Positions 27,162 through 38,162 of a DNA stretch of 64,000 nt are shown in pieces. The position numbers and the translations under genes were made by a program. Under the pieces are notes generated by a model. That model worked only from the letters and a program-made list of their open reading frames with translations. It searched no databases and was not told the origin of the DNA. This stretch comes from Stenotrophomonas nematodicola (GTDB taxonomy: Bacteria > Pseudomonadota > Gammaproteobacteria > Xanthomonadales > Xanthomonadaceae), in NCBI RefSeq assembly GCF_009467805.1, contig NZ_WIAY01000007.1:1-64000 (forward strand), read 5' to 3'. Numbering within the stretch: the stretch's first letter is position 1; each line of letters begins with the position of its first letter.

Positions 27162-28502
27162 ATGTTGAGTATGGTGCGCATGGCTGCGTTCCTTGTGTTG
27201 ATGCTCCTCAGCGGCGGCGCCACCGCGCGGTCCGTCTGGAACAACATCGGCCCCCACGCGCGGACCAGCGGCGCGGGCGATATCCTGTCGCCCGAGGGGG
27301 GAGCGGTCACCGTGTCTGCCGAGTCGGTCGGGCAGGACACGTTCTTCGGTGCCATCACGTCAGTGGACGCCACTGCCTTCCGGGGACGGGAGGTGCGTCT
27401 GGCCGGTTCGCTCCTGGTCGCCGAGGGCACCGGCATCGCTGCGCTCTGGCTGCGTGCGGACGGCCCGGACGGACGGTTGGCGTTCGCAAGCACGGGGGCC
27501 AGCCCAGCCCGCGCCGGTGAGGGAGCACAGGCGAGGGAGCTGCAGCTCTACATCCCGTCGGACGCGACCCACCTCAAGCTGGGCGTCACGCTGGACGCGG
27601 CAGGGCGGGTGAACGTCCAGCGACTCACGCTGACGTCGGAACCTGCGGTGTCGGCAGGTGTTTCTGCGTACGACATGATCGCCTATGCGCTTCCGATCAT
27701 CCGCGCGAACGCATTGAACGCCGGCAATGTGGACTGGTCAGCCCAGGAGGCGATGATGCGGGCCCCCGGCCTCGCGCAACGTCCTGCGCAGGAGGCGTAT
27801 GGCCGACTGCAGCGGGTGCTGAATGCGCTCGGTGACCGGCACAGTTTCCTGCAGGTGCCGGGTCAGGCCTCGACGGCCCGCACGACCGCCGTGGCATCGA
27901 CGGCTATTGAATCGCGGCAGATGCAGGACATCGGTTACGTGCTCGTACCGGGGCTGCGCGGAACCGATGCCGCAGCCGGCGACGCATTCAGCGCCGAACT
28001 CTGCGAGAAGATCGCCACTCTGGCGCCCACGTCGTCCAAGGGCTGGATCGTCGATCTTCGCCAGAACACCGGCGGCAATATGTGGCCCATGTTGAGTGGG
28101 TTGGGTCCGCTGCTCGGCGCTGGCGACATCGGCGCGAACCGCACCCGGGACGGTGCAGTGACCCGCTGGCCTTCTCGCGGCGCCAAGGCATGCACCATCG
28201 ACCTGGCCCGCAGTCGCGTGGCCGTGCTGGTGGGCGCGAAGACCGCCAGCTCTGGTGAGGCGGTCGCCGTTGCATTCAGGGGCCGCCCTGACACCCGGTT
28301 CTTCGGCGAGCCAACCTCGGGGCGGGCAACCTCCAACCGAACCTATCCACTTCCCGACGGCGGCGCACTCCTGTTGACGACCGCGATGTTCGTGGATCGC
28401 CAGGGGGATGTGTATCCGCAGGGCATACGGCCGGAAACGCCTGCATCGGGTGAGCAGGGCGGCTTCGAGGCAGCAGCGGCGTGGCTGCGTTCGCCGCCTT
28501 GA
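27162..28502 (+). CDS. Secreted S41-family (C-terminal processing/Tricorn type) peptidase
   Basis: The 446-residue protein has a signal peptide (MAAFLVLMLLSGGATA after a short lead) and then a beta-rich N-terminal domain of about 170 residues (GAITSVDATAFRGREVRLAG, LQLYIPSDATHLKLGVTLD). The S41 catalytic core follows: GWIVDLRQNTGGNMWPML, then VLVGAKTASSGEAVAVAF with the nucleophile Ser, then TRFFGEPTSGRATSN. No PDZ domain is evident, unlike classic CtpA. Probable periplasmic or secreted peptidase; substrate unknown. ATG 27162 and the ATG at residue 7 are both possible. Confidence 0.8.
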   Translation: MLSMVRMAAFLVLMLLSGGATARSVWNNIGPHARTSGAGDILSPEGGAVTVSAESVGQDTFFGAITSVDATAFRGREVRLAGSLLVAEGTGIAALWLRADGPDGRLAFASTGASPARAGEGAQARELQLYIPSDATHLKLGVTLDAAGRVNVQRLTLTSEPAVSAGVSAYDMIAYALPIIRANALNAGNVDWSAQEAMMRAPGLAQRPAQEAYGRLQRVLNALGDRHSFLQVPGQASTARTTAVASTAIESRQMQDIGYVLVPGLRGTDAAAGDAFSAELCEKIATLAPTSSKGWIVDLRQNTGGNMWPMLSGLGPLLGAGDIGANRTRDGAVTRWPSRGAKACTIDLARSRVAVLVGAKTASSGEAVAVAFRGRPDTRFFGEPTSGRATSNRTYPLPDGGALLLTTAMFVDRQGDVYPQGIRPETPASGEQGGFEAAAAWLRSPP

Positions 28503-28599
28503 GGGCGTGTGCGCATCATTCGCCCGGCTTCAGCAGGGTCCATTCGGCAAGGTGGTCATCCAGGTCGCCTGACGGACTGCGGTGGCGTTCCGGCCGGCG

Positions 28600-29529
28600 C
28601 TAGCGAACCTGCTTGCCGTACATCTCTGCCAGTACGGCTTTGTAGGCGGCCAGCGGCTGCAGTCCCACCTCGCGGCGGCGTGCGTCCAGCCCGTCCATAT
28701 CGGCAGTGGGCTGGAGCTCGAAGATGCCGTCGGCGTTCTCCTTGAACTGGCTGCCGTAGCGCTGCGGTTTGCCTTGGGCGAGCAGCACGCGATCGGTGAG
28801 CAGGGCGTAGTCGGCGAAGTCGGCTTCACCGCGCCTTGCGGCGGTCTCGATCAGTGGCAGCATCTCGGCCTGGAAGGCCGGGTCATGATCGGCGTGCTGC
28901 ACGATCACCCAGGCGGCCTTGGCACCATCGGCGCCTACCCGCGAGCGCTCCGGCCAGCCCTTCTCGGCAACCGTTGCTTTCAGCCAGGTGGCGTTTTCCA
29001 CGCTTACCGGCGTGGTCTGCGCCCAGGCGCTGCCGCCGCCGGCCGCGACCGCCGCGTGCTGGGCGGCCTGGTCCTTCGCCTCGCGCTGCAGCAGCGCGTC
29101 GCGCAGGGGAGCATCGCGTTGTGCGGCGTGTCTGTGTTCTTCGGCGGCGATGCGTTGCAGCACCGAAGGCCAGACCGGATCGGCGCGCAGGGCGTCCAGG
29201 CCAGGCCGCGCTTTGGTGCGCAGGTCGTCCAGCGGCAGACGGCCGGTGGGCAGCAGGGCGTCGATATAGACCAGCGCGGCAGCGCGATCGCCGGAGGCTG
29301 CCGCGCATTCGACCAGCAGCAGTTCGCCACCGGCGGGGAACGCGCCGCCGCTGTTGTACAGCGTGTCCAACGTCCGGGTACAGCCAGCAAAATTGTCCGC
29401 GCCGTATTGTTCGACGGCATCGAAGAAGGTGCCCGGGGACGCAGCGCCGGCAAGCAGCGGTGCCGACAGCAGCAGGGCCGTGGAGACGACCTTCTTCAGG
29501 GGGGACAGAGAGATCGAACACGGATGCAT
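28600..29529 (-). CDS. Secreted DUF6624-like protein
   Basis: ATG 29529 follows GGAGGAATGCC and gives 309 residues with a signal peptide (VVSTALLLSAPLLAGAAS). The first half resembles a helical repeat region with paired Cys (FAGCTRTLDT, LLLVECAAASG). The second half carries WVIVQHADHDPAFQ, FADYALLTDRVLLAQGKPQR and YGSQF, which I associate with DUF6624. Function unknown. It converges with the S41 peptidase gene; a longer frame reaching 29844 is not a gene start. Confidence 0.65.
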   Translation of the reverse strand: MHPCSISLSPLKKVVSTALLLSAPLLAGAASPGTFFDAVEQYGADNFAGCTRTLDTLYNSGGAFPAGGELLLVECAAASGDRAAALVYIDALLPTGRLPLDDLRTKARPGLDALRADPVWPSVLQRIAAEEHRHAAQRDAPLRDALLQREAKDQAAQHAAVAAGGGSAWAQTTPVSVENATWLKATVAEKGWPERSRVGADGAKAAWVIVQHADHDPAFQAEMLPLIETAARRGEADFADYALLTDRVLLAQGKPQRYGSQFKENADGIFELQPTADMDGLDARRREVGLQPLAAYKAVLAEMYGKQVR

Positions 29530-29638
29530 GGCATTCCTCCTTGAACGGCAGTCCTGGCCCGGTCCGAGTTGCCGGGTGCACGGGCAGGCTAGCAGATCCA
29601 CCGTTGCCGTTGGTCGTGGTACCCGCCTGCGGCCGGTA

Positions 29639-29974
29639 CTATCTGAGCAGGGCGGCCAGCGAGGCGACGTTGGCCACGGCGCATAGCACGAAGATCCCTT
29701 GGAAGGCGGTCTTGCGGTGCTTGTGGCGGAACAAGGACTGGCCGAGCAGGGCACCCGGCCAGCCTCCGGCGAAGGCCAGCAGTTGCAGGGTGCGTTCGGG
29801 CGTGCGCCAAGTGCCGCGTTGCGCGGCGCGCTTGTCCACGCCATACAGCGTAAATGCCACCGCGCTGGTCAGCGCGTACCAGGCTGCGGCCCACAGCGGC
29901 AGCGCGCCGGTGACCGTCATGGCGATCAGGGCGCCGGCCGCAGCGAGGGCGAGGTAGCGTCGCAGGTGCGTCAC
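29639..29974 (-). CDS. DUF1294-family small membrane protein
   Basis: The start is a GTG at 29974 that overlaps the metX stop codon (GTGA), giving 111 residues. Membrane segments are ALAAAGALIAMTVTGALPLW and AWYALTSAVAFTLYGVDKRA; the DUF1294 signature is YGVDKRAAQRGTWRTPE followed by LLAFAGGWPGALLGQSLFRH and KTAFQGIF. Function is unknown; some relatives carry an extra cold-shock domain, absent here. Coupled translation with metX suggests one transcript. Confidence 0.85.
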   Translation of the reverse strand: MTHLRRYLALAAAGALIAMTVTGALPLWAAAWYALTSAVAFTLYGVDKRAAQRGTWRTPERTLQLLAFAGGWPGALLGQSLFRHKHRKTAFQGIFVLCAVANVASLAALLR

Positions 29975-31083
29975 AGCGTGCCGAGGAAGTCGCCCACGGC
30001 CGGGCCGAAGCGTGCGAAATCGACCAGGAAGGCGTCGTGCCCCTGTGGCGATTCCAGCCCGATGAACTGCGCATCGGCGCCCCCGGCACGCAGGCCGTCG
30101 GCGATCTGCTGCTGCTGCTGCACCGGGAACAGGATGTCGGTGTTGGCGCCGATCGCCAGCGCCTTGTCCACCCGGATCCGGGCCAGGCCAGCCAGCACGT
30201 CGCCGTCGGCGTACTCGGCCAGGTCGAACCAGTCCATCGAGCGGCTCAGGTACAGGTAGCAGTTGGGGTCGAAGAAGCGAACGAAGCGACGCGCGTGGCC
30301 CTCGAGATAGCTTTCGACCTGGAACTCCAGGCCGAACGGATCGTCGTCGGTCTGGTCCGAATCCAGCCGCACGCGACCGAAACGGCCGTCCCATTCCAGC
30401 GCCGAACGGTAGGTGATGACGCCGAGCTTGCGCGCCATGCGCATGCCCGATTCGGGATAGCTGTCTTCGCTGTACTGGCCGGCATCCCAGCGCGGATCGA
30501 GGCGGATCGCTTCGCGCTGCAGCGAGCGGATGGCAATGGAGAACGGCAGCGCCTGCGCGCTGCCGGAGATGTTGATGTGGCTGCGTGCGATGCCGGGCGC
30601 AAGCAGCAGCACGGCCAGCGCGGTCATGCCGCCCATCGAATTGCCGATCACGCAGGCGAGCTGGTCGATGCCGAGCGCGCGCACAAGATCGATGGCCGCG
30701 TTCGCGCCATCCTCGATCGACAGCTCCGGGAAGTGCAGGCGATACGGCTGCCCGGTGGCCGGGTCGATGCTGGCCGGTCCCGTGGAGCCCTTGCAGCTGC
30801 CCAGCGAGTTGACGCACACCACGAACCAGCGGTTGGTATCGATCGGCTTGCCCGGCCCGAGCATCGGCTCCCACCAGCCGGCAGCCGGATTGCCCGCATT
30901 GGCGGCGGCATGTGCGTCCGGCGACAGGCCGGTCACCAGCAGAATCGCATTGCCGGCCTGCGCATCCAGCGTGCCCCAGGTTTCATAGGCGACATGGGCG
31001 CCATGCAACTGGCCGCCGCGCTTGAACGCGAACGGCGAGGGCAAGGCGTGGTAGCGCGTGCCCGGTGGGATGAATTCAGTCAT
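29971..31083 (-). CDS. metX: MetX-family O-acyltransferase, probably serine O-succinyltransferase
   Basis: The 370-residue alpha/beta hydrolase-fold acyltransferase is of the homoserine O-acetyltransferase family. The nucleophile is in VIGNSMGGMTAL, Asp in IGANTDILFP and His in SPQGHDAFLVD; LLVTGLSPDAHAA and NSLGSCKGSTGP are family blocks. For xanthomonad members, including Stenotrophomonas, published work on MetA/MetX reassigned the activity to succinylation of L-serine, feeding cysteine synthesis, so the product name homoserine acetyltransferase should be used with care. It is cytoplasmic. The downstream DUF1294 gene overlaps by 4 bases. Confidence 0.85.
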   Translation of the reverse strand: MTEFIPPGTRYHALPSPFAFKRGGQLHGAHVAYETWGTLDAQAGNAILLVTGLSPDAHAAANAGNPAAGWWEPMLGPGKPIDTNRWFVVCVNSLGSCKGSTGPASIDPATGQPYRLHFPELSIEDGANAAIDLVRALGIDQLACVIGNSMGGMTALAVLLLAPGIARSHINISGSAQALPFSIAIRSLQREAIRLDPRWDAGQYSEDSYPESGMRMARKLGVITYRSALEWDGRFGRVRLDSDQTDDDPFGLEFQVESYLEGHARRFVRFFDPNCYLYLSRSMDWFDLAEYADGDVLAGLARIRVDKALAIGANTDILFPVQQQQQIADGLRAGGADAQFIGLESPQGHDAFLVDFARFGPAVGDFLGTL

Positions 31084-31155
31084 GCGGGCATTCTAGCTCG
31101 CCCGAATCGGTGCACGGTGCCGCTGGCGGCACGCTGTATCGCGGTGATCGCCCGC

Positions 31156-32180
<1,025 letters not shown>

Positions 32181-32184
<4 letters not shown>

Positions 32185-32666
32185 CAGTGATCCTCGCGTT
32201 GTTCGATAGGCTGGATGCGGCGGCCGCGCCGGCGCACCACCCACACCAGCACGCCGGCACCGGCCAGGAGCGCGAGCGGCGGGCCGAACCACAGCAGTGC
32301 GTTGCGCGCATCCATCGGCGGCCGGTACAGCACGAAGCTGCCGTAGCGCTCGACCAGGAACTGTTTGATCTGGGCATCGTCGCGGCCCTGCTGCATCAGC
32401 GCCAGCACTTCCCGGCGCAGGTCGTGGGCGATCTGCGCATCCGAATCGGCCAGTGACTGGTTCTGGCACTGCACGCAACGCAGTTCGGCGGTGAGCGCAT
32501 GGAAGCGCGCTTCCTCGGCGGCGTTGCGGTACTGCAGCGGGGTGGGGTCGGACACGGCCTGCGCCAGCGCCGCCAGCGGCGCCAGCAGCGCCAGCGCGAG
32601 CAGCGCGGCGCCTGCCCGCGCGCGCGGGTTACGGTGCGGCCGGCAGATGATGCTGGGCATCGGCAT
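32181..32666 (-). CDS. ccmH: Cytochrome c biogenesis protein CcmH (CycL type)
   Basis: The 161-residue protein has a signal peptide and the diagnostic LRCVQCQNQSLADSDAQIA motif; the two Cys reduce apocytochrome or CcmG during heme ligation. A single C-terminal membrane helix (LLWFGPPLALLAGAGVLVWV) anchors it. It is the short form, with the TPR function in separate CcmI. The first ATG overlaps the end of ccmG by 38 bases; the second Met (residue 3) is also possible. Confidence 0.9.
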
Positions 32667-33243
32667 TGGCGCGTTCCACCTTGTCCAGTTCGGGAATCAG
32701 CTGGGTATCGATCACCCGCTGGCTCAGCGCGCCGCTGTACTTCCAGCGCACCACGCCGCTGGCGTCGACCAGGAAGGTTTCCGGCGCGGCGGTGACGCCC
32801 CAGTCGATGGCCGTGCGGCCCTCGACGTCGCTCAGGACCAGCACGAACGGGTTGCCGAGCTGCTCCAGCCAGCGCAGCGCGTCGGCCGGTTCGTCCTTCC
32901 AGTTGTAGCCGATCACGCGCACGCGTTTGGTTTCGGCGAAGCGGGTCAGGACCGGGTGTTCTTCACGGCAGGCCGCGCACCAGCTGCCCCATACGTTGAG
33001 CACGTAGGGCGCGCCGCGCAGCTCGGCGCTGCTCACGGTGATGGTGGGATCGTGCAGGACCGGCAGCTGGAAAGCAGGGGCGGGCTTGCCGATCAGCGCG
33101 GACGGCAGCACATCGCGGTCGGGCGCGCCGGACTTCATCACGCCATACACCATCAGACCCAGCAGCCCGAAGAAGAACAGCACGCCGATCACGATCGCAA
33201 CCGGTGGCAGCGGGCGGGACGGGGTGGGGCGGGGATCGGACAT
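32629..33243 (-). CDS. ccmG: Thiol:disulfide interchange protein CcmG/DsbE
   Basis: ATG 33243 follows AGGAGT and gives 204 residues. One N-terminal membrane helix (AIVIGVLFFFGLLGLMVYGV) carries a periplasmic thioredoxin fold with WGSWCAACREEHP; the active pair is CAAC. The cis-Pro segment is VTAAPETFLVD. It supplies reducing power for heme attachment to apocytochrome c. Confidence 0.92.
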   Translation of the reverse strand: MSDPRPTPSRPLPPVAIVIGVLFFFGLLGLMVYGVMKSGAPDRDVLPSALIGKPAPAFQLPVLHDPTITVSSAELRGAPYVLNVWGSWCAACREEHPVLTRFAETKRVRVIGYNWKDEPADALRWLEQLGNPFVLVLSDVEGRTAIDWGVTAAPETFLVDASGVVRWKYSGALSQRVIDTQLIPELDKVERANADAQHHLPAAP

Positions 33244-33251
33244 GGGAACTC

Positions 33252-35165
33252 CTACGGGCGACGGAAACGGCGGTCGGCGGCGGTGACGAAGCCACCCAGG
33301 GCCATCAACAGCGCGCCCAGCCAGATCCAGCGGACGAACGGTTTGATGTGCACGCGCACGGCCCACGCATTGTTGCCCAGCGGCTCGCCCAGCGCCACGT
33401 ACACATCGCCGCTGATGCGGGCGTGGATGCCGGCTTCGGTCATGACCTGGCCGCCGCTGGCATAGGCGCGTTTCTCCGGATGCAGCAGGGCCAGCTCGCG
33501 GCCGTGGCGCAGCACGCGGACGTGGCCGCGGTCGGCGCTGTAGTTCGGGCCCTGCTGGTGGTCCACGCCTTCGAAGCGAAGTTCGTAGGCGCCCACCTGC
33601 ACTGCCTGGCCCGGAGCGAGGGCGACTTCGCGCTGCACGTTGAGCGCCTCCACCAGCAGCGCGCCGGCCAGGAACACCGCCACGCCGCCGTGGGCCAGCA
33701 GCATGCCGACCATCTCGGCGTTGAAACGACCGTTGCCACGCAGGCGGGTCCACACGAAGCGCGCGGTGCCCAGCGCCACCCAGGCCGCAGCGGCAACGCC
33801 GGCGGCGGTCTTGAGTGCGCCCTGCGGCGCCATGAAGTAGGCGATGACGCCCAGCAGCAGCGACAGCGCGGCCCACGGCGGAAGCATGGCCAGCGCGCGC
33901 GAGGCCTGGTCGCGCTGCCAGTTCACCAGCGGCCCGAGCGGCAGCAGCGCCACCAGGGGCGCCATCAGCACCACGAACAGGGTGCCGAAATACGGCGGGC
34001 CGACCGAGACTTTGCCCAGCCCGAGCGCATCGGCCAGCAGCGGGTACAGGGTGCCGAGCAGGACCATGCCGCAGGCGGCGGCCAGCAGCAGGTTGTTGGC
34101 CAGCAGCAGGGTCTCGCGCGAGGTCGGCATGAACCCGCGCCGGGGATCATCGTTGCCCAGCGCACCGGCGCGCAGCGCGTACAGCAGCAGCGCGCCACCG
34201 ACGACCAGGGCCAGGAACACCAGGATGAAGGTGCCGCGCGAGGGATCGGCGGCGAACGAATGCACGCTGGTGAGTACGCCCGAGCGCACCAGGAAGGTGC
34301 CCAGCAGCGACAGCGCGAATGCGGCGATGGCCAGCAGCAGTGTCCAGCTGGCGAAGCTGCCGCGCTTCTCGGTGACCGCCTGCGAGTGGATCAGCGCGGC
34401 ACCGGCCAGCCACGGCAGGAAACTGGCGTTCTCCACCGGGTCCCAGAACCACCAGCCGCCCCAGCCGAGTTCGTAGTACGCCCACCAGCTGCCCAGCGCG
34501 ATGCCGAGGGTCAGAAAGCCCCACGCCACGTTGGTCCACGGCCGGGTCCAGCGCAGCCAGCGTGCATCCACGCGGCCTTCCAGCAGGGCAGCGATGGCGA
34601 AGGCGAACGGCACGGCGAAACCGACATAGCCCAGGTACAGCATCGGCGGATGGATGATCAGCCCGGGGTCCTGCAGCAGCGGATTCAGGTCGCGGCCTTC
34701 CAGCGGCGCCGGCAGCAGCCGCGCGAATGGATTGGAGGTGAAGATCAGGAACGCCAGGAAGCCGATGCTGATGATGCCGAGCACGCCAAGCACGCGTGCG
34801 CGCACGTCCGGCGGCAGCCGTCTGGACCACAGCGCCACCGCGCCGCTCCACAGCGCCAACACCAGCGCCCACAGCAGCAGGGAGCCTTCATGCGCACCCC
34901 ATACCGCCGAGTAACGGTACGCCATCGGCAGCAGCGAGTTGGAGTTCTCGGCGACGTACCGCACCGAGAAGTCCTGCACCACGAAGGCCACGGTCAGCAC
35001 GGCGAACGCGCCCAGCAGCAGGGCCAGCTGGGCAAAGGCCGCCGGCCGCGCCACCGCCATCCAGGCCTGCTGGCCGCGCTGGGCGCCCCACAGCGGCAGC
35101 ACGGCCTGCAGCAGGGCCATCAGCAGGGCGCTCACCAGCAGAACCTGCCCCAGTTCGGGCAGCAC
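33252..35165 (-). CDS. ccmF: Heme lyase subunit CcmF
   Basis: The 637-residue polytopic membrane protein begins at a GTG directly after the ccmE stop (TGA GTG). It has more than ten membrane helices and the tryptophan-rich heme-handling motif WGGWWFWDPVENASFLPWL. Other family blocks are GSLLLWALVLALW, LIIHPPMLYLGYVGF and RGTFILVFLA. It works with CcmH and CcmI in ligating heme to apocytochrome c. Confidence 0.95.
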   Translation of the reverse strand: MLPELGQVLLVSALLMALLQAVLPLWGAQRGQQAWMAVARPAAFAQLALLLGAFAVLTVAFVVQDFSVRYVAENSNSLLPMAYRYSAVWGAHEGSLLLWALVLALWSGAVALWSRRLPPDVRARVLGVLGIISIGFLAFLIFTSNPFARLLPAPLEGRDLNPLLQDPGLIIHPPMLYLGYVGFAVPFAFAIAALLEGRVDARWLRWTRPWTNVAWGFLTLGIALGSWWAYYELGWGGWWFWDPVENASFLPWLAGAALIHSQAVTEKRGSFASWTLLLAIAAFALSLLGTFLVRSGVLTSVHSFAADPSRGTFILVFLALVVGGALLLYALRAGALGNDDPRRGFMPTSRETLLLANNLLLAAACGMVLLGTLYPLLADALGLGKVSVGPPYFGTLFVVLMAPLVALLPLGPLVNWQRDQASRALAMLPPWAALSLLLGVIAYFMAPQGALKTAAGVAAAAWVALGTARFVWTRLRGNGRFNAEMVGMLLAHGGVAVFLAGALLVEALNVQREVALAPGQAVQVGAYELRFEGVDHQQGPNYSADRGHVRVLRHGRELALLHPEKRAYASGGQVMTEAGIHARISGDVYVALGEPLGNNAWAVRVHIKPFVRWIWLGALLMALGGFVTAADRRFRRP

Positions 35166-35627
35166 TCAGCGGGTCTCCGCAGCGGGCATGGTCACGTCGT
35201 GCCTGGTATGCGCCTGGCCCATTTTGTCGGCCACTTCCTTGGGGATGTAGTTCTCGTCGTGCTTGGCCAGCACTTCATCGGCAATGAAGCGGCCGTCCTG
35301 CAGGCGGCCGCTGGCCACCACGGCGGTCCCTTCGCGGAACATGTCCGGCAGGATGCGCGAAGTGGTCACCGGCAGCACGGCATCACCGTCGGTCACCACG
35401 AAATGGGCATCGAGCGAACCGGATGCGCGCTCGAACGATCCCTTGACCACCATGCCGCCAAGCCGGAAGCGCGACTGCGCATCCACATCGCCGCGCAGCA
35501 CTTCCGACGGCGTATAGAGATAGGCGATGTTCCGCTGCAGCGCGAAGGCCACCAGCGTGGTTGCCAGCCCCGAGGCGAGCAGCAGCAGCAGCACCCAGAC
35601 CATGCGACGACGCTGCGACGGGGTCAT
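35166..35627 (-). CDS. ccmE: Heme chaperone CcmE
   Basis: The 153-residue protein has an N-terminal membrane anchor ([20 protein letters not shown]) and a periplasmic OB-fold domain. The heme-binding His is in [16 protein letters not shown], with the family Tyr following. It receives heme from CcmC/CcmAB and passes it to CcmF. It overlaps ccmD by 4 bases (ATGA). Confidence 0.95.
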   Translation of the reverse strand: MTPSQRRRMVWVLLLLLASGLATTLVAFALQRNIAYLYTPSEVLRGDVDAQSRFRLGGMVVKGSFERASGSLDAHFVVTDGDAVLPVTTSRILPDMFREGTAVVASGRLQDGRFIADEVLAKHDENYIPKEVADKMGQAHTRHDVTMPAAETR

Positions 35628-35809
35628 CGGGTGAGCTCCGTGGCCAGCGGCGTGTCGGGAAGCGCCTTGGTGCGCGCCTGCAACCGCTGCTGGCGCCGCA
35701 GTGCCTGCCGCCGGGCCACGCGCAGACGCAGCCAGGAGCCGAGCGCGTCGCTTCCCAGCACCAGCACGAACACCGCGTAGGCGGCGATGATGAAGGGGAC
35801 GTGCGTCAT
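35624..35809 (-). CDS. ccmD: Heme exporter protein CcmD
   Basis: The 61-residue protein has one membrane helix ([18 protein letters not shown]) and a basic cytoplasmic tail ([15 protein letters not shown]), matching the tiny CcmD subunit that helps release holo-CcmE. ATG 35809 overlaps the ccmC stop and its own stop overlaps the ccmE ATG, both as ATGA. Confidence 0.88.
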   Translation of the reverse strand: MTHVPFIIAAYAVFVLVLGSDALGSWLRLRVARRQALRRQQRLQARTKALPDTPLATELTR

Positions 35810-36582
35810 CGCGGCAGCTCCTCGGATGTGGCCGGCGCGGTGTCGCCGAAGCGCTCGCCGACCCAGGCCTTGCCGGCCTCGCGCGCGAGGTTGTCGGCGC
35901 GCGCTTTGGCCAGCAGCGAACCGACGAACCAGAGTTTGGTGGCCACCACCATCCACCACAGCGGGGCGATCAGCTCCGGGCGCACTGCGTTGGTGCCGAA
36001 CACGTTGATCGACTGGCGCTGGTGCAGGCCGCCAAACCAGTCGACCGAATAGCGGATCACCGGCAGCAGGCCGACGCCGACAATGGCCAGCAGCCCGGCC
36101 GCGCGTGCGGCGCTGCGTCGGTCGTCGATGGCGTGGTAGAGACCGATCACGCCCAGGTACAGGAACAGCAGGATCAGTTCGCTGGTGAGGCGTGGGTCCC
36201 AGTCCCACCAGCCGCCCCAGGTTCCTTTGCCCCAGATGCTGCCGGTGAGCAGGGTGATCAGGGTGAAGCCGGCGCCCATCGGCGCGCAGGCCATTGCCAG
36301 GATTTCGCAGATTTTGATCCGCCACACCAGGGCGATGACCGCGTAGAAGGCCATCAGGGCGAACACGAACAGGCTCATCCACGCGCTGGGCACGTGGATG
36401 TAGATGATCCGGAAGGCATCGTTCTGGGTCTGCTCGGCAGGTACCACGAACAGGCCCTGCCACATGCCGAGCAGCAGCACCGGCACCGCGGCGACATAGA
36501 AGATGCGCGACCACCGCGTGGCGAAGCGGTCGAAGGTGGGCGGTGAACCGAGTTGATGGAACCAGCGGACTATCGGGTGCAT
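35806..36582 (-). CDS. ccmC: Heme transport protein CcmC
   Basis: From ATG 36582 the protein has 258 residues and six membrane helices. The Trp-rich heme motif is [16 protein letters not shown] and a conserved periplasmic His is in [11 protein letters not shown]. It attaches heme to CcmE. An upstream in-frame Met at 36618 would add 12 unlikely residues. A 94-base gap separates it from ccmB. Confidence 0.93.
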   Translation of the reverse strand: MHPIVRWFHQLGSPPTFDRFATRWSRIFYVAAVPVLLLGMWQGLFVVPAEQTQNDAFRIIYIHVPSAWMSLFVFALMAFYAVIALVWRIKICEILAMACAPMGAGFTLITLLTGSIWGKGTWGGWWDWDPRLTSELILLFLYLGVIGLYHAIDDRRSAARAAGLLAIVGVGLLPVIRYSVDWFGGLHQRQSINVFGTNAVRPELIAPLWWMVVATKLWFVGSLLAKARADNLAREAGKAWVGERFGDTAPATSEELPR

Positions 36583-36676
36583 GCGGCAGTGGCTATCCAA
36601 CGAAGGGCGACGATCCAACGGACGTGGAGTGGCTCGTTAAACGATGACACTGGAACGGTGGCACGGGAACAGCAGC

Positions 36677-37372
36677 TCAACTCAGCGAGATCCGGATGGC
36701 GGCAGCCGTCGCCAGCGGCGCCAGCACCAGTGCCACCACCAGCCCGGCGGCCAGCAGCAGCAGCGCACCGACCGGATCCTGCCCGCGTGCCGCAGCGCCG
36801 ACACTGCCCGCACCGAACACCAGCACCGGTACGTACAACGGCAGGGCCAGCAACGCCACGAGAATACCAGAGCGCCGGATGCTCACCGTCAGCGCGGCGA
36901 CCACGCCACCGATCAGACTCAGCACCGGCGTTCCCAGCAGCAACGATGCCAGCAGGATCGGTAGTTGGTCATGTGGCACGTGCAGCATTTCGGCCAGCAG
37001 CGGCGTGATGGCGATCAGCGGCAGCGCGGTGGTGGCCCAGTGCAGCAGCACCCGTACCAGCACCAGCCAGGCCAGCGGGACCGGTGCCAGCAGCCATTGC
37101 TCCAGCGAACCGTCCTCGGCATCGCTGCGGAACAGCGAATCCAGCGCCAGCTGGCCGGCCAGCAGCACCGCCAGCCACAGCACCGCCGCACCGACCTGAC
37201 CCATCAGCGATGACTCGCGGCCGAGTGCCAGCGCGAACAGCACCACCACCAGCAGCGCGAACAGCAGCGGTTGCAGCGCGTCGCCACGGCGGCGCCAGAG
37301 CAGGCGCAGGTCGCGCGTGACAAGGGCACAGGCGGTCTGCCACAGGCCCGGTTCGGTGCCCGGCGCGATCAT
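36677..37372 (-). CDS. ccmB: Heme exporter permease CcmB
   Basis: ATG 37372 overlaps the ccmA stop (ATGA), giving 231 residues. Six membrane helices with family blocks [19 protein letters not shown] and [16 protein letters not shown]. It is the membrane partner of the ATPase CcmA, required to release holo-CcmE from CcmC. Confidence 0.93.
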   Translation of the reverse strand: MIAPGTEPGLWQTACALVTRDLRLLWRRRGDALQPLLFALLVVVLFALALGRESSLMGQVGAAVLWLAVLLAGQLALDSLFRSDAEDGSLEQWLLAPVPLAWLVLVRVLLHWATTALPLIAITPLLAEMLHVPHDQLPILLASLLLGTPVLSLIGGVVAALTVSIRRSGILVALLALPLYVPVLVFGAGSVGAAARGQDPVGALLLLAAGLVVALVLAPLATAAAIRISLS

Positions 37373-38028
37373 GCGGCACCGCCGATGGCGACCGGGGGGT
37401 GCCCGGCGGGCGTCAGGTCGATCAGGCGGGTGCGCACGGGCGGGGCGGCGTACGCGCCGTGGGTGGTGACCAGAGCGGCCCCACCGCTGCGCAGATGCGC
37501 GGAAATCATGCGGTTCACCAGGTTGATGCCGTCCAGGTCGAGATTGGCGTAGGGCTCGTCGAGCAGCCACAGCGGGGCCGGCGACAGCCAGATCCGGGCC
37601 AGTGCCAGGCGACGCTTCTGGCCGGCCGAGAGCTGGCGGACCAGGGTGTCCTCATAGCCGGCAAGGCCGACGATGGCCAGCGCATTGCCGGGCATCTGGC
37701 GCGCGCGGCGGCCATGCAGGCCGCACAGGAAATGCAGGTTCTCCAGCGTATCCAGGTCCGGCTTGAGTGCGGGCAGGTGGCTGAGGTACGCCACATACTG
37801 CGACCGTTCCTTGTGACCGGCCACGCGGCCATCGATCTGCACCTGGCCGCTGTCGGCGCGCAGCAGCCCGGCCAGTACCCGCAGCAGGGTGGTCTTGCCG
37901 GCGCCGTTGTCGCCCTGCACCAGCAGGGCTTCACCGGCATCGATATGGAAGTCGAGCGGCCCGAAGACCGGTTCATCGTTGCGACTGAAGCCGAGGCCTT
38001 GCGCGGCCAGCAACGGAGGAGCGTTCAA
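37369..38028 (-). CDS. ccmA: Heme exporter ATP-binding protein CcmA
   Basis: The 219-residue ABC ATPase has Walker [19 protein letters not shown], signature [16 protein letters not shown], Walker [14 protein letters not shown] and the switch His in LVTTHGAY. It is the first gene of the minus-strand ccmABCDEFGHI operon; the divergent gene at 38163 leaves a 134-base shared promoter region. Confidence 0.95.
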   Translation of the reverse strand: MNAPPLLAAQGLGFSRNDEPVFGPLDFHIDAGEALLVQGDNGAGKTTLLRVLAGLLRADSGQVQIDGRVAGHKERSQYVAYLSHLPALKPDLDTLENLHFLCGLHGRRARQMPGNALAIVGLAGYEDTLVRQLSAGQKRRLALARIWLSPAPLWLLDEPYANLDLDGINLVNRMISAHLRSGGAALVTTHGAYAAPPVRTRLIDLTPAGHPPVAIGGAA

Positions 38029-38162
38029 GGGGCTCAGGCTTCACACCGGGAAAGGGCCGCCATTGTAGCGGGGGTGAGGTGGCAGGGTGGAGGGAGGGCC
38101 ATCATGGCCGCGGACGTTTTGCGTACACTGGCCTTTCCCCCTTTCCTCTTCATTCTTTGCCG

